Shown: piece after piece, positions 7,832 to 17,165 of the stretch
Layout: each line of letters starts with the position of its first letter
How positions within the stretch are numbered: the stretch's first letter is position 1
Origin: a bacterium
GTDB lineage: Bacteria > SZUA-79 > Acidulodesulfobacterales > Acidulodesulfobacteraceae
Direction: 5' to 3'
Assembly (NCBI GenBank): GCA_021789605.1
Contig: JAJYJI010000018.1
Coordinates: 1-37,834, forward strand
Length of the DNA stretch: 37,834 nucleotides
The notes under the pieces: model-generated
Seen by the model: the letters and a program-made list of their open reading frames with translations, nothing else
Databases searched by the model: none
Told to the model about the DNA's origin: nothing
Position numbers and translations under genes: made by a program

Positions 7832-9124
7832 TTGATAGAAAGATATTCCCTGCCGGAAATTTCAAGGATATGGTCGCTGGAAAATAAATATCAAACATGG
7901 CTGAAAGTAGAGCTTGCGGTCTGCACGGCTTACAATAAAACCGGCAGAATCCCAGACGAATCTTTTGAGAAAATTATTAAAAATGCAAGGTTTAACGTTA
8001 ATGAAATAGAAGAAATAGAACGCGTCGCGAAACACGACGTTATAGCGTTTTTAACCAACGTGGCGAAATACGTCGGAGAAGATTCCCGGTTTATTCATCT
8101 CGGACTGACGTCGTCGGATATCGGGGACACGTCTTTTTCACTGATATTAAGGGAAGCCCTCGAACTTATATCCAAGAAAACGTCCGCGCTGAAAGATTCC
8201 TTAAGAAATCAGGCGTTAAGGCACAAATTTACGCCTATGATGGGAAGAACCCACGGAATTCACGCCGAACCCGTTACGTTTGGTTTTAAGCTCTTGATAT
8301 TTTACGAAGAAATTAAAAGAGCCGAAGGCAGGATTAAAAACGCGCTCCGCTCAGCTTCTTTCGGCAAGCTTTCGGGGGCCGTCGGAACCTATGCGAACAT
8401 ACCTCCGGAAGTCGAGAAGATTGCGCTAGGACAGCTTAACCTTAACGATATTTTGTCTAATCAGGTCATTCAAAGAGACGTTTATGCCGACGTCTTTTAT
8501 TCCCTTGCGTCGCTGGCGGCATCCTGCGAAAAAATAGCCCTAGAAATCAGGCATCTTATGAGAACCGAAGTTTCGGAAGCCGAAGAGCCTTTTGCGGCGG
8601 GACAAAAAGGGTCGTCCGCCATGCCGCACAAGAAAAACCCCATAATATCGGAAAATATCTGCGGCCTTTCGCGGGTACTAAGGTCAAACCTTATTTCGGC
8701 TCTTGAAAATATACCCCTCTGGCACGAAAGAGACATATCGCACTCTTCCGTAGAAAGAATCATAGGCCCCGATTCCACCATTTTAGCTTATTATATTCTT
8801 CATCAGCTTACTTTCATTATAGACAATATGAATATAAATAAAGAAAACATGTTAAAAAATATCGATTTAACGAAAGGGGTTATTTTTTCTCAGAAGATTT
8901 TGCTCTCTTTGATAGACAAGGGGATGCTGAGGGAAGAAGCCTATAAAATAGTTCAAAAGACGGCGCACGAAAGCATCCTGAGCCGGACATCCTTCAAAGA
9001 ACTGATAAAAAAAGAAGCTTTGGTTTCAAAATATTTAACGCAGGAAGAGATTGAGGCCCTTTTCGACATAAACTATTATTATAAATACATAAATTATATA
9101 TTCGACAGATACGGCGCCGAATAG
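7832..9124 (+). CDS. purB: Adenylosuccinate lyase
   Basis: This 430-residue enzyme of the fumarase/aspartase superfamily acts twice, on SAICAR in IMP synthesis and on adenylosuccinate in AMP synthesis. The signature loop SSAMPHKKNP at about 264-273 holds the catalytic serine. LGLTSSDIGDT and GRTHGIHAEP are the other two conserved regions. The start is TTG, chosen because GGAGG is seven bases upstream and the protein begins at the family N-terminus. It opens the purine operon, and purS follows 44 bases downstream. Confidence 0.95.
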   Translation: MIERYSLPEISRIWSLENKYQTWLKVELAVCTAYNKTGRIPDESFEKIIKNARFNVNEIEEIERVAKHDVIAFLTNVAKYVGEDSRFIHLGLTSSDIGDTSFSLILREALELISKKTSALKDSLRNQALRHKFTPMMGRTHGIHAEPVTFGFKLLIFYEEIKRAEGRIKNALRSASFGKLSGAVGTYANIPPEVEKIALGQLNLNDILSNQVIQRDVYADVFYSLASLAASCEKIALEIRHLMRTEVSEAEEPFAAGQKGSSAMPHKKNPIISENICGLSRVLRSNLISALENIPLWHERDISHSSVERIIGPDSTILAYYILHQLTFIIDNMNINKENMLKNIDLTKGVIFSQKILLSLIDKGMLREEAYKIVQKTAHESILSRTSFKELIKKEALVSKYLTQEEIEALFDINYYYKYINYIFDRYGAE

Positions 9125-9168
9125 AACGCAAATATAACGGAAGCGCAACGGAAATAAAGAGGGGAAAA

Positions 9169-9447
9169 ATGACGAAAAAGGCCATAATTAAAATTAAATT
9201 AAAAGAAGAAGTTTTAGACCCGCAGGGAAAAGCCGTTTTATCGGTTCTTAAATCTTCGGGTTACGGCAATATCGAGGACGTAAGAGTAGGAAAATACATC
9301 GAACTTTCGGTAGATACGAAAAAAAAATATAAATTTTCGGGCGCAGGTGCGGCAGAATCCGGAAAACTTGAAGACGAAATAAACGAAATATCGGAAAAAA
9401 TCCTTTCTAATCCTCTTATGGAAGAATTCAGCATCGAAATAAAATAA
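9169..9447 (+). CDS. purS: FGAM synthase subunit PurS
   Basis: This 92-residue protein bridges PurL and PurQ in the three-part formylglycinamidine ribonucleotide synthase. The family pattern VLDPQGKAVLSVLKSSGY (about 16-33) is clear. It is slightly longer than the usual 80 residues because of an Ala/Gly-containing middle (about 59-68). GAGGGG precedes the ATG. The position between purB and purQ supports the call. Confidence 0.93.
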   Translation: MTKKAIIKIKLKEEVLDPQGKAVLSVLKSSGYGNIEDVRVGKYIELSVDTKKKYKFSGAGAAESGKLEDEINEISEKILSNPLMEEFSIEIK

Positions 9448-9457
9448 AATAAAATAA

Positions 9458-10174
9458 ATGAAAAATAACAATATAAATGCGGGTATTACCGTTTTTCCGG
9501 GTTCGAACTGCGATTTCGACGTATATCGAGTTTTAACGGACATTTTTAACGTAAATGCGTCTTTTCTGTGGCATAAAGATAAAATTAAGAACATTAAAAA
9601 ATATGATTTTATCGTAATTCCGGGCGGTTTTTCGTACGGAGACTATCTGAGGTCGGGCGCGCTGGCGGCAAGAAGCGCGGTTATGGAATCACTTAAAGGC
9701 TACGCAGATAAAGGCGGTATAATTCTTGGCATATGCAACGGGTTCCAGATACTTTTGGAAGCCGGCCTTTTAGACGGGGTTATGCTGCCTAACGCTTCCT
9801 TAAAGTTTGAATGCAAAGACGTTTATTTGAACGTCATAAAATCCGATACCCCTTTCACGTGCGCGGCAAGAAAGGGCTCAGTCCTTAAAATGCCTATCGC
9901 CCACCACGACGGCAACTATTTTGCGACGAAAGGCATAATAGACGGCTTGCGCAGGAACGACCGCATAATTTTTAAATACTGCGATTCCAAAGGGGAATTC
10001 ACCGGAGATTCAAATCCTAACGGCTCTCTTTTTAATATAGCCGGCATTTCTAATAAAAATCTTAACGTAATGGGCCTTATGCCTCATCCGGAAAGGTCCT
10101 CGGAAAAATTGCTCGGCAGCGGAGACGGAGGTTATATTTTTAAATCTATTATTAAATATGTTAAAGAAAGATGA
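9458..10174 (+). CDS. purQ: FGAM synthase glutaminase subunit PurQ
   Basis: This 238-residue class I glutamine amidotransferase feeds ammonia to PurL. The nucleophile C93 is in GICNGF, the GGFSYGDYLR motif at 56-65 is typical of PurQ, and MPHPER near the C-terminus supplies the catalytic histidine. It starts ten bases after purS, within the same transcript. Confidence 0.95.
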   Translation: MKNNNINAGITVFPGSNCDFDVYRVLTDIFNVNASFLWHKDKIKNIKKYDFIVIPGGFSYGDYLRSGALAARSAVMESLKGYADKGGIILGICNGFQILLEAGLLDGVMLPNASLKFECKDVYLNVIKSDTPFTCAARKGSVLKMPIAHHDGNYFATKGIIDGLRRNDRIIFKYCDSKGEFTGDSNPNGSLFNIAGISNKNLNVMGLMPHPERSSEKLLGSGDGGYIFKSIIKYVKER

Positions 10175-10262
10175 ATTTTTTAAACTCCGGCATATTATCG
10201 CATATTAAATATTTAGTAAAATTCAAAAAATCCAAAAAAATTAAATTAATAAAATAAAACAT

Positions 10263-12566
10263 ATGCGCAAAGATAAAAATAAAGATAAAGATAAAGATAA
10301 AGATAAAGACGAAAATTACAAATTGTTCGGATTATCGGCCGGCGAATATAAAAATATATCTAAGCTGATAGGGCATGTTCCGGACGATTTCGAACTCGGC
10401 ATATTTTCCGCGATGTGGTCGGAGCATTGTTCCTATAAAAGCTCGAAAATCTATCTTAAAACTCTTCCAACCGAAGGAGAAAAAGTTCTGATAGGACCGG
10501 GGGAAAATGCGGGCGCGGTAGATTTCGGAAACGGAGATGTCCTTGTTTTTAAAATGGAAAGCCATAATCATCCTTCTTTTATAGAGCCTTTCGAGGGCTC
10601 GGCGACCGGCGTAGGAGGCATAATGCGCGATATTTTTACTATGGGAGCCAGACCGGTAGCAAATCTTAATTCATTGAGGTTCGGAAGTTTTTCCGAGCCC
10701 AGAACGCCCTATTATCTTTCCGAAGTCGTTAAAGGGGTCGGATTTTACGGAAACTGCATGGGCGTGCCGACGGTTGGCGGCGAAGTCGTTTTTGACGGGT
10801 GTTATAACGACAACATACTCGTAAACGCTTTTACGATAGGGATAGCCAAGAAAGACGGGATTTTTTTGTCTTCTAAATGCGAAGTCGGGAATATCGTCGT
10901 TTATGTCGGCTCATCGACGGGAATGGACGGAATACACGGTGCGACTATGGCTTCCGAGGAATTCGACTTAAAAAAGAATAAAAGAAGAAGCACGGTTCAG
11001 GTAGGCGACCCGTTTACCGAAAAGTTGCTGCTTGAAGCCTGCCTCGAATCGATGAATAAAAAATTAATAGTATCCATTCAGGATATGGGGGCGGCCGGAT
11101 TGACCAGTTCTTCTTTCGAAATGGCGGACAAAAGCGGACACGGCATGCTCATAGACCTTGACACTATTCCGCTAAGAACTCCCGGAATGACTCCTATCGA
11201 AATAATGCTTTCCGAATCTCAGGAAAGGATGCTTCTTGCCTGCGATGGAAAAAACTTTGCCCGTCTCGCGGACGTTTTCGATAAATGGGGGTTAAATTGC
11301 GTTAAAGTCGGCGAAGTAATAGAAGAAAAGGCCATAAAGTTTTATCGTAATTCTAAATTTTATAAAAGCCTCGGCGTAGATGCCGTCGTTAATGGTCCCG
11401 TTTACGACAGGCCTAAAGTTAAACCCGGTTATCTAAAGAAAATATTTTCCGTAAATATGCGCGGTTATAAAATTCCCGCCAATTTAAACAATGCCGCGAA
11501 AAAAATTATAGCCCACCCGAATATAGCATCTAAAAGGCCGGTATTTACCCAATACGACTATACCATAGGAACCAGCACGGTCGTTCCGCCCGGTTTTTCG
11601 GCCGCGGTCGTCCGCGTTAAAAGCGGCGGCAAAACCAAAACCGGCAGAAAATGCGACAAAGGATTTTTGCTCGACGTGAATGGAAATTCTAAATATACAT
11701 ATTTAAATCCATATATAGGCGGCGCTCTGGCAGTCGTGGAGTCCGCCCGCAATATATCCGCCTGCGGAGGCACCCCCGTCGCCGTTACGGACTGCCTTAA
11801 TTTTGCAAGCCCCGAAGACCCCGAGATTATGTGGCAGTTCAGCGAAGCGGTAAAAGGCATAAAAGACGCCGCTAAAAAGCTCGGTACGCCCGTCATAAGC
11901 GGCAACGTCAGTTTTTATAACGAAACGTCGAAAAAAGAAGCTGGCAAAACGGTAATTTCTAAAATTTATCCGACGCCCGTTATCGGAATGGTCGGATTTA
12001 TAGACGATGTAAGCCGCGCCGCAACTCCTTATTTTAAAGACGCGGGCGACGGCATTTATCTGCTCGGAAGGCTTAAGGGCGATTTGGGCGGAAGTTTATA
12101 TATGGAGTGCATTAATAAAGATTCTTATCAGAAACCCGCGGATATAGATTTAGATTATGAAGTGTGGCTTCAAAACTGCTTAAGGTCGCTGATACTCGGC
12201 GGTTATATTAAAAGCGCCGCGGATATCAGCGAAGGAGGAATTTTTACCGCGTTAGCCGAAAGTTCCATAACGAACCCCGGAGAAACTCTCGGCTTCGATA
12301 TAGGCTTAAACTGGGACGTTATGGACGCCAGACCAGACGAGTTTTTATTTTCTGAATTTGAGCAGGCTTTCGTCGTAACGGTCGGTAAAGGCGCCGGCGG
12401 ACGGCGTGAAGCGGAAATGGATAAAATCCTTATAGAACATAAAGTTCATATGAAAAAATTAGGCGAAGTAAAAAAAGGAATAATGAAAATTAACGGCATA
12501 ATAAACTTAAAAAGTGATAAAATAAAAGAAGAGTATTATTCGGTAATAAAAAATATTTTAATTTAA
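10263..12566 (+). CDS. purL: FGAM synthase large subunit PurL (small type)
   Basis: This 767-residue ATP-dependent subunit converts FGAR to FGAM. It lacks a fused glutaminase, in keeping with separate purS and pur[10 protein letters not shown] (about 56-64) and ESHNHPS (about 98-104) are the conserved active-site motifs. The N-terminus is odd: MRKDKN followed by KD dipeptides, encoded by a hexanucleotide repeat, ahead of the conserved start of the protein. No alternative Met lies after it. Spacing to purF is 21 bases. Confidence 0.95.
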   Translation: MRKDKNKDKDKDKDKDENYKLFGLSAGEYKNISKLIGHVPDDFELGIFSAMWSEHCSYKSSKIYLKTLPTEGEKVLIGPGENAGAVDFGNGDVLVFKMESHNHPSFIEPFEGSATGVGGIMRDIFTMGARPVANLNSLRFGSFSEPRTPYYLSEVVKGVGFYGNCMGVPTVGGEVVFDGCYNDNILVNAFTIGIAKKDGIFLSSKCEVGNIVVYVGSSTGMDGIHGATMASEEFDLKKNKRRSTVQVGDPFTEKLLLEACLESMNKKLIVSIQDMGAAGLTSSSFEMADKSGHGMLIDLDTIPLRTPGMTPIEIMLSESQERMLLACDGKNFARLADVFDKWGLNCVKVGEVIEEKAIKFYRNSKFYKSLGVDAVVNGPVYDRPKVKPGYLKKIFSVNMRGYKIPANLNNAAKKIIAHPNIASKRPVFTQYDYTIGTSTVVPPGFSAAVVRVKSGGKTKTGRKCDKGFLLDVNGNSKYTYLNPYIGGALAVVESARNISACGGTPVAVTDCLNFASPEDPEIMWQFSEAVKGIKDAAKKLGTPVISGNVSFYNETSKKEAGKTVISKIYPTPVIGMVGFIDDVSRAATPYFKDAGDGIYLLGRLKGDLGGSLYMECINKDSYQKPADIDLDYEVWLQNCLRSLILGGYIKSAADISEGGIFTALAESSITNPGETLGFDIGLNWDVMDARPDEFLFSEFEQAFVVTVGKGAGGRREAEMDKILIEHKVHMKKLGEVKKGIMKINGIINLKSDKIKEEYYSVIKNILI
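10269..10310 (+). repeat. In-frame hexanucleotide repeat at the purL 5' end
   Basis: Tandem AAAGAT units, with one AAAAAT variant, encode the Lys-Asp repeat at residues 3-16 of PurL. Because the unit is six bases, copy-number changes would lengthen or shorten the charged tail without a frameshift. Confidence 0.85.
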
Positions 12567-12587
12567 GGAGCGTAAGATTTAAAAAAA

Positions 12588-14000
12588 ATGGAAGAAATTA
12601 AAGACGAATGCGGTATATTCGGGATATACGGCAACGACGAGGCATCCAAAATCACATATTTAGGGCTTTACGCGCTTCAGCACAGAGGACAGGAATCATG
12701 CGGCATCGCGTCTTCCGATACCGTGAACGTTTATTTTCATAAAAGTTTGGGCCTCGTAAACGACGTTTTCAAAGAAAATACCCTGTCCCAGTTGAAAGGC
12801 AAAAACGCTATCGGACACGTCAGATATTCGACCGCCGGCGAAACGCTTCTTAAAAACGCCCAGCCTCTTGTCGCGGATTATTATTTCGGGTCTATCTCCG
12901 TCGCACATAACGGTAACATCACGAATGCCCGCATTATAAAAGAAGAACTAGAAGAAAACGGCTCAATTTTTTCTTCCACGTCCGATACGGAGGTCGTAAT
13001 CCATTTAATCGCTTCTTCGACGGAAAGCCTTCTTATAGACAGGGTGACCAATTCTTTAAAAAAACTTAAAGGGGCTTATTCTTTTCTTTTTCTTTCCGAA
13101 AAAGAGATGATAGCCGCAAGAGACCCTTTCGGTTTCAGACCGCTTGTTATAGGCAGGCTTAACGGTTCCATTGTTTTTGCTTCCGAAACATGCGCCTTAG
13201 ACCTGATAAATGCCGAATACATGAGGGACGTGAAGCCGGGAGAGGTAATATTGGTCGATAAAGAAGGGATTAAAAGTTTTTATCCTTTCGAATTAGAAAA
13301 AAAATCGGATTGCGTTTTCGAACTTATATATTTTTCGAGACCGGACAGCATGTTTAACGGAAAATCCATTTACAAACTGCGAATTCAAATGGGAAAAGAA
13401 CTTGCCAGAGAATCCGGCGTCGATGCCGATATCACAATACCCGTTCCCGATTCGGGCGTTCCCGCAGCTTTAGGATTTTCAAAAGAATCTGGAATAGATT
13501 TTGAAATGGGTTTTACTAGAAATCACTATGTAGGCAGAACGTTTATAGAACCCAAAAAGGCCATAAGGCATTTCGGCGTTAAGGTTAAACTCAATCCCGT
13601 CCCCGACGTCATTAAGAACAAAAGGGTCGTCGTAGTGGACGATTCCGTGGTCAGGGGAACTACGTCTAAAAAAATCGTGGATATGCTTAAACTTGCGGGG
13701 GCTAAAGAAATTCATCTGCGCTTAAGCTCCCCCATGGTCATATCTCCCTGTTTTTACGGAATAGACACGCCTGTCAAAGAAGAGCTTATGGCATCCAAAT
13801 ATACCGAAAAGGAGATAAATGCCAAACTCGGCGCAAACACAACTAAATTTTTGTCCATAGAAGGATTGAGAAGGGCGGTAGGAAACGGAATGAACTTTTG
13901 CGAAGCCTGTTTTTCAAGCGTATATCCGCAGGAAATTTATGACGAATCCCAATACGAAAATCAAACCCAGCTGAAATTGTTCAGCAAAGAAATCTTTTAA
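12588..14000 (+). CDS. purF: Amidophosphoribosyltransferase
   Basis: This 470-residue enzyme catalyses the first committed step of purine synthesis, from PRPP and glutamine to phosphoribosylamine. Residues 1-7 look like a short propeptide before the glutaminase nucleophile C8 in DECGIFGIYG. The PRPP loop is VVVVDDSVVRGTTSKK. Four cysteines at positions expected of the Bacillus-type enzyme (DCVFELIYF, SPCFYGID and CEAC near the C-terminus) suggest a [4Fe-4S] cluster, as in oxygen-sensitive PurF enzymes. It sits 21 bases after purL and 32 before pyrE. Confidence 0.95.
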   Translation: MEEIKDECGIFGIYGNDEASKITYLGLYALQHRGQESCGIASSDTVNVYFHKSLGLVNDVFKENTLSQLKGKNAIGHVRYSTAGETLLKNAQPLVADYYFGSISVAHNGNITNARIIKEELEENGSIFSSTSDTEVVIHLIASSTESLLIDRVTNSLKKLKGAYSFLFLSEKEMIAARDPFGFRPLVIGRLNGSIVFASETCALDLINAEYMRDVKPGEVILVDKEGIKSFYPFELEKKSDCVFELIYFSRPDSMFNGKSIYKLRIQMGKELARESGVDADITIPVPDSGVPAALGFSKESGIDFEMGFTRNHYVGRTFIEPKKAIRHFGVKVKLNPVPDVIKNKRVVVVDDSVVRGTTSKKIVDMLKLAGAKEIHLRLSSPMVISPCFYGIDTPVKEELMASKYTEKEINAKLGANTTKFLSIEGLRRAVGNGMNFCEACFSSVYPQEIYDESQYENQTQLKLFSKEIF

Positions 14001-14032
14001 TATTTTTATTAAATTATTCCGGTAGCATAACA

Positions 14033-14623
14033 ATGGACCGCGCACTCGAAACTATAAAAGAACCTGACCCGAGCATAATAAAAACCGAAGTGTTGAACGC
14101 AGTAAAAACCCTGTGCTTCGAGAAAAAAGAATTTACCCTCGCTTCCGGCAAAAAAAGCGACTTCTATATAGATTTGCGGCGGATTTCTTTCGACGGCAGT
14201 TATTTATACCGTATAGGCAGATTATTATACGATGAAATTAAGGACAATAAACTGCTTAATTTTTCGGTTATCGCCGGAGTGCCGGTAGGCGGCCTGCCTT
14301 TAATAGCGGCAATCCTTGCGGCAAGTTTTTTAGACGGATTTCCTTTAAAATCCGTCGTCGTCAGAAAAGAAAAAAAAGAATACGGCAAAGGAAACCTTAT
14401 CGAACCGGCGCAGTTTTTATATGAAGGGGCAAATATCCTTATAATAGAAGACGTCGTTACGACGGGCGGTTCAATATTAAAGGCGGCAAAAAACGCCAGA
14501 AACGAAGGCTATCAAATTACCGATGCCGTATGCGTAGTTGACAGGCTGGAAGGCGGTTCGGAATTTCTTATGGAAAACGGCATAAGGCTTCATCCAGTTT
14601 TTACCAAAGAAGATATAGTTTAG
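14033..14623 (+). CDS. pyrE: Orotate phosphoribosyltransferase
   Basis: This 196-residue enzyme forms OMP from orotate and PRPP in pyrimidine synthesis. The PRPP-binding motif ILIIEDVVTTGGS and the flexible-loop segment RKEKKEYGKGN are both present. It is the last gene of the purine cluster and the only pyrimidine gene in the window. Sharing a transcript would link purine and pyrimidine nucleotide supply. No strong ribosome binding site is seen. Confidence 0.93.
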   Translation: MDRALETIKEPDPSIIKTEVLNAVKTLCFEKKEFTLASGKKSDFYIDLRRISFDGSYLYRIGRLLYDEIKDNKLLNFSVIAGVPVGGLPLIAAILAASFLDGFPLKSVVVRKEKKEYGKGNLIEPAQFLYEGANILIIEDVVTTGGSILKAAKNARNEGYQITDAVCVVDRLEGGSEFLMENGIRLHPVFTKEDIV

Positions 14624-14687
14624 ATAATAATAAAAAAAAATAATAAAATTCAATAATGCCGCAATATAATAAAATTATAATCGAAGC

Positions 14688-15329
14688 ATGAAAAAAAAAA
14701 TAGTTTTAGCCGTTTTACTTTTTTTAATGTCCGTTTTGCCCTTTTATCTTTCGGGATGCTCGTCTTTTTATTCGTCGGGAATTTTTTCCGTATCGCGTTC
14801 AAGGCGCGAATATTTTTCGGTTCTTGAAAAATGGACCAAAAAAGCCGATATTTATAATAAACTTAACACGGTAATGTATATAAGGGCAACATACCTTAGC
14901 CGTCCTTTTGTCCGCGCATATGCAAAGGAATATGCAAAATATTATCTTTTAAACTCAAAAGCTTATAAAGAAAAATTTAATGGATTGGCGCCGGCATTTA
15001 ACAGCCGCATTACCCTGTTGGTTTCGGTTTATACTCCTAAAAAGTCCTATAACAACATGGATTCCAAACGCTCTATATGGACGATATATCTGGTAAACAG
15101 CGAAGGAGAAAGCATAATGCCCCAAAGCGTAAAGCCTTCGCAGAAAAAAAGGGTATTTCTAAGGAAATTTTTCCCCTACGTAACGGACTGGTCTAAGCAG
15201 TATATAATAAAATTTCCTCGGTATTACGATAAAAAAAGCAGAAAATTATTTATAAATTCGGGAACAAAATATATAAAGCTCATAATTACCGGAGTAAACG
15301 GAAAAGCGGTTCTAAGGTGGAATTTATAG
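14688..15329 (+). CDS. Predicted lipoprotein of unknown function
   Basis: This 213-residue protein has a lipoprotein signal peptide with lipobox LSGC (21-24), so C24 would be lipidated. The mature part is basic and rich in Tyr, Lys and Ser. Its C-terminal half (about 100-213), beginning around TLLVSVYTP, looks beta-rich and ends in WNL. I do not recognise the family. It sits between pyrE and nadB on the same strand, with 42 bases before nadB, and may be cotranscribed with it. Confidence 0.8.
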   Translation: MKKKIVLAVLLFLMSVLPFYLSGCSSFYSSGIFSVSRSRREYFSVLEKWTKKADIYNKLNTVMYIRATYLSRPFVRAYAKEYAKYYLLNSKAYKEKFNGLAPAFNSRITLLVSVYTPKKSYNNMDSKRSIWTIYLVNSEGESIMPQSVKPSQKKRVFLRKFFPYVTDWSKQYIIKFPRYYDKKSRKLFINSGTKYIKLIITGVNGKAVLRWNL

Positions 15330-15350
15330 GCGGGATTAGGACAGCCTGAT

Positions 15351-15380
15351 TATGGAATATTATGGAGCATTATGGAGCAT
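15351..15380 (+). repeat. Three 10-bp tandem units at the nadB start
   Basis: TATGGAATAT is followed by two copies of TATGGAGCAT. Each unit carries an ATG, and because the period is ten the three ATGs lie in different frames. The GGAG of the second unit is positioned as a ribosome binding site for the third ATG, which is the nadB start. Confidence 0.8.
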
Positions 15381-17063
15381 TTTAATATTCTCATTATAGG
15401 TTCGGGAATAGCGGGCCTTTCTCTTGCCAACAGATACGGAAAAGATATTTCCGTCGGCATATTCACAAAAAAAGAAGAAGCCGAATCCAATACCAACTAT
15501 GCCCAGGGCGGACTCGCCGCCGTTACTAATTTAACCAAAGATTCCTACGAAAAGCATGTGAACGATACCCTTGCCGCCGGCGACGGCCTATGCGACGAAA
15601 GCGTCGTCAGAATGGTCGTGGAAGAAGGCCCCTCCGTCGTAAAGGACCTGATGGACTGGGGGGTTAATTTTTCTAAATATTCCGGAAACGGCGAAGAATT
15701 TGACCTTGGAAGGGAGGGCGGCCATTCGGAGAGAAGGGTCCTGCACGCCGGAGATATCACCGGAAGGGAGATAGAAAAAGCGTTGGCGGACACCTCCCGG
15801 AAAAAACAGAATATAAAGATTTTTGAAAACCATATCGGGGTCGATTTAATAACCGCTCATAAACTTAAAATTTCGAGAGGAAAAAACGACAGGATTCTTG
15901 GCGCTTATTTTCTGAATAAAAAAAACGACGGCGTAATAACCGTTAGCGCGGACGTCGTAGTTCTTGCGACAGGCGGCGCGGGAAAAGTTTTTCTTTATAC
16001 GTCGAATCCGGATATATCCACGGGCGACGGTATCGCAATGGCGCACAGGGCCGGCGCGAAAATAGCAAATATGGAATTTTACCAGTTTCATCCGACGATA
16101 TTATACCATCCCGACGCCAAGTCTTTCCTTATATCGGAAGCCTTAAGAGGCGAAGGCGGCATATTAAGGCTTAAGGACGGCACCCCGTTTATGGACAAAA
16201 TCCATCCTCTGAAAAGTCTTGCTCCGAGGGATATAGTTGCGAGGACGATAGATTTTGAAATGAAAAGGACTGGGGACGAGTGCGTTTATCTCGATATGAC
16301 TCATAAAAGCAGGGAATTTTTGGAAAAAAGATTCCCCGATATATTTAAAACCACTTTAGGCTTTGGGATAGATATGTCCAAACGTTGGATTCCGGTAGTT
16401 CCAGCCGCCCATTATCTTTGCGGAGGAGTGCTTACCGATAAAAACGGACTTACGTCTATAGACAATCTGTATGCGATAGGCGAGGTTGCCTGCACGGGAC
16501 TTCACGGAGCAAACAGGCTTGCAAGCAATTCGCTTCTCGAAGGTTGCGTGTTTGCAAAAAAAGCGTACGAAAATACCCTCCATATCTTTAAAAAAGGGGA
16601 CGGCTTCGCGGGAGGAAACGGCGCGGGAGGAAACAATGGACAGTTTTGCGAATATAACGAAGGGCCGGGCGGCGGACAGGATTTTTTCTCCGGAAAAATA
16701 GCCGAAAAACCGGCAATTCTGCCTGAATGGAAAGATTTTGGATTGGAAGGCGGCGACGAGTTGATAGTCGTAACACATAACTGGGATGAATTAAGGCGGA
16801 CGATGTGGAACTATGTCGGCATAGTCAGGTCTAATAAGCGGCTTGAAAGGGCGAAAAGAAGGATAGACAACCTTCTGGCGGAGATTAAGGAATACTACTG
16901 GAATTTCAAGATAACGCCGGATTTAATAGAGCTTAGGAATATCGCGGAAGTCGCAAAGCTGATAATTACATCGGCTATGCTGAGGAAAGAGTCGAGGGGG
17001 ACCCACTATACTATAGACTATCCTTATAAGGACGGCCATTTTAAGCATCCTACCGTGCTATAA
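15372..17063 (+). CDS. nadB: L-aspartate oxidase
   Basis: This 563-residue flavoenzyme oxidises L-aspartate to iminoaspartate, the first step of NAD synthesis. The FAD dinucleotide-binding motif GSGIAGL is at about 10-16. NYAQGGLAAV, HAGDITGREI and YAIGEVACTGLHGANRLASNS are hallmark NadB/SdhA-family regions. The N-terminus of the SdhA-like C-terminal region is preceded by a Gly/Asn-rich low-complexity insertion (about 409-440) not expected in the family. NadA and NadC are absent from the window. Confidence 0.95.
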   Translation: MEHFNILIIGSGIAGLSLANRYGKDISVGIFTKKEEAESNTNYAQGGLAAVTNLTKDSYEKHVNDTLAAGDGLCDESVVRMVVEEGPSVVKDLMDWGVNFSKYSGNGEEFDLGREGGHSERRVLHAGDITGREIEKALADTSRKKQNIKIFENHIGVDLITAHKLKISRGKNDRILGAYFLNKKNDGVITVSADVVVLATGGAGKVFLYTSNPDISTGDGIAMAHRAGAKIANMEFYQFHPTILYHPDAKSFLISEALRGEGGILRLKDGTPFMDKIHPLKSLAPRDIVARTIDFEMKRTGDECVYLDMTHKSREFLEKRFPDIFKTTLGFGIDMSKRWIPVVPAAHYLCGGVLTDKNGLTSIDNLYAIGEVACTGLHGANRLASNSLLEGCVFAKKAYENTLHIFKKGDGFAGGNGAGGNNGQFCEYNEGPGGGQDFFSGKIAEKPAILPEWKDFGLEGGDELIVVTHNWDELRRTMWNYVGIVRSNKRLERAKRRIDNLLAEIKEYYWNFKITPDLIELRNIAEVAKLIITSAMLRKESRGTHYTIDYPYKDGHFKHPTVL

Positions 17064-17165
17064 TTTTATCCATTATTTATTAAATTAAAAATTAAAAAAA
17101 ATTTAAAAAAAATTTATTAAAATTTGTTTTTATTTTTTTTTAGTTTTATGATATAAACATTTATT

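Noticed and set aside
10269-10310. CRISPR-like or minisatellite array
   Set aside because: It is a simple six-base coding repeat with no spacers; no CRISPR array was seen anywhere in the window.
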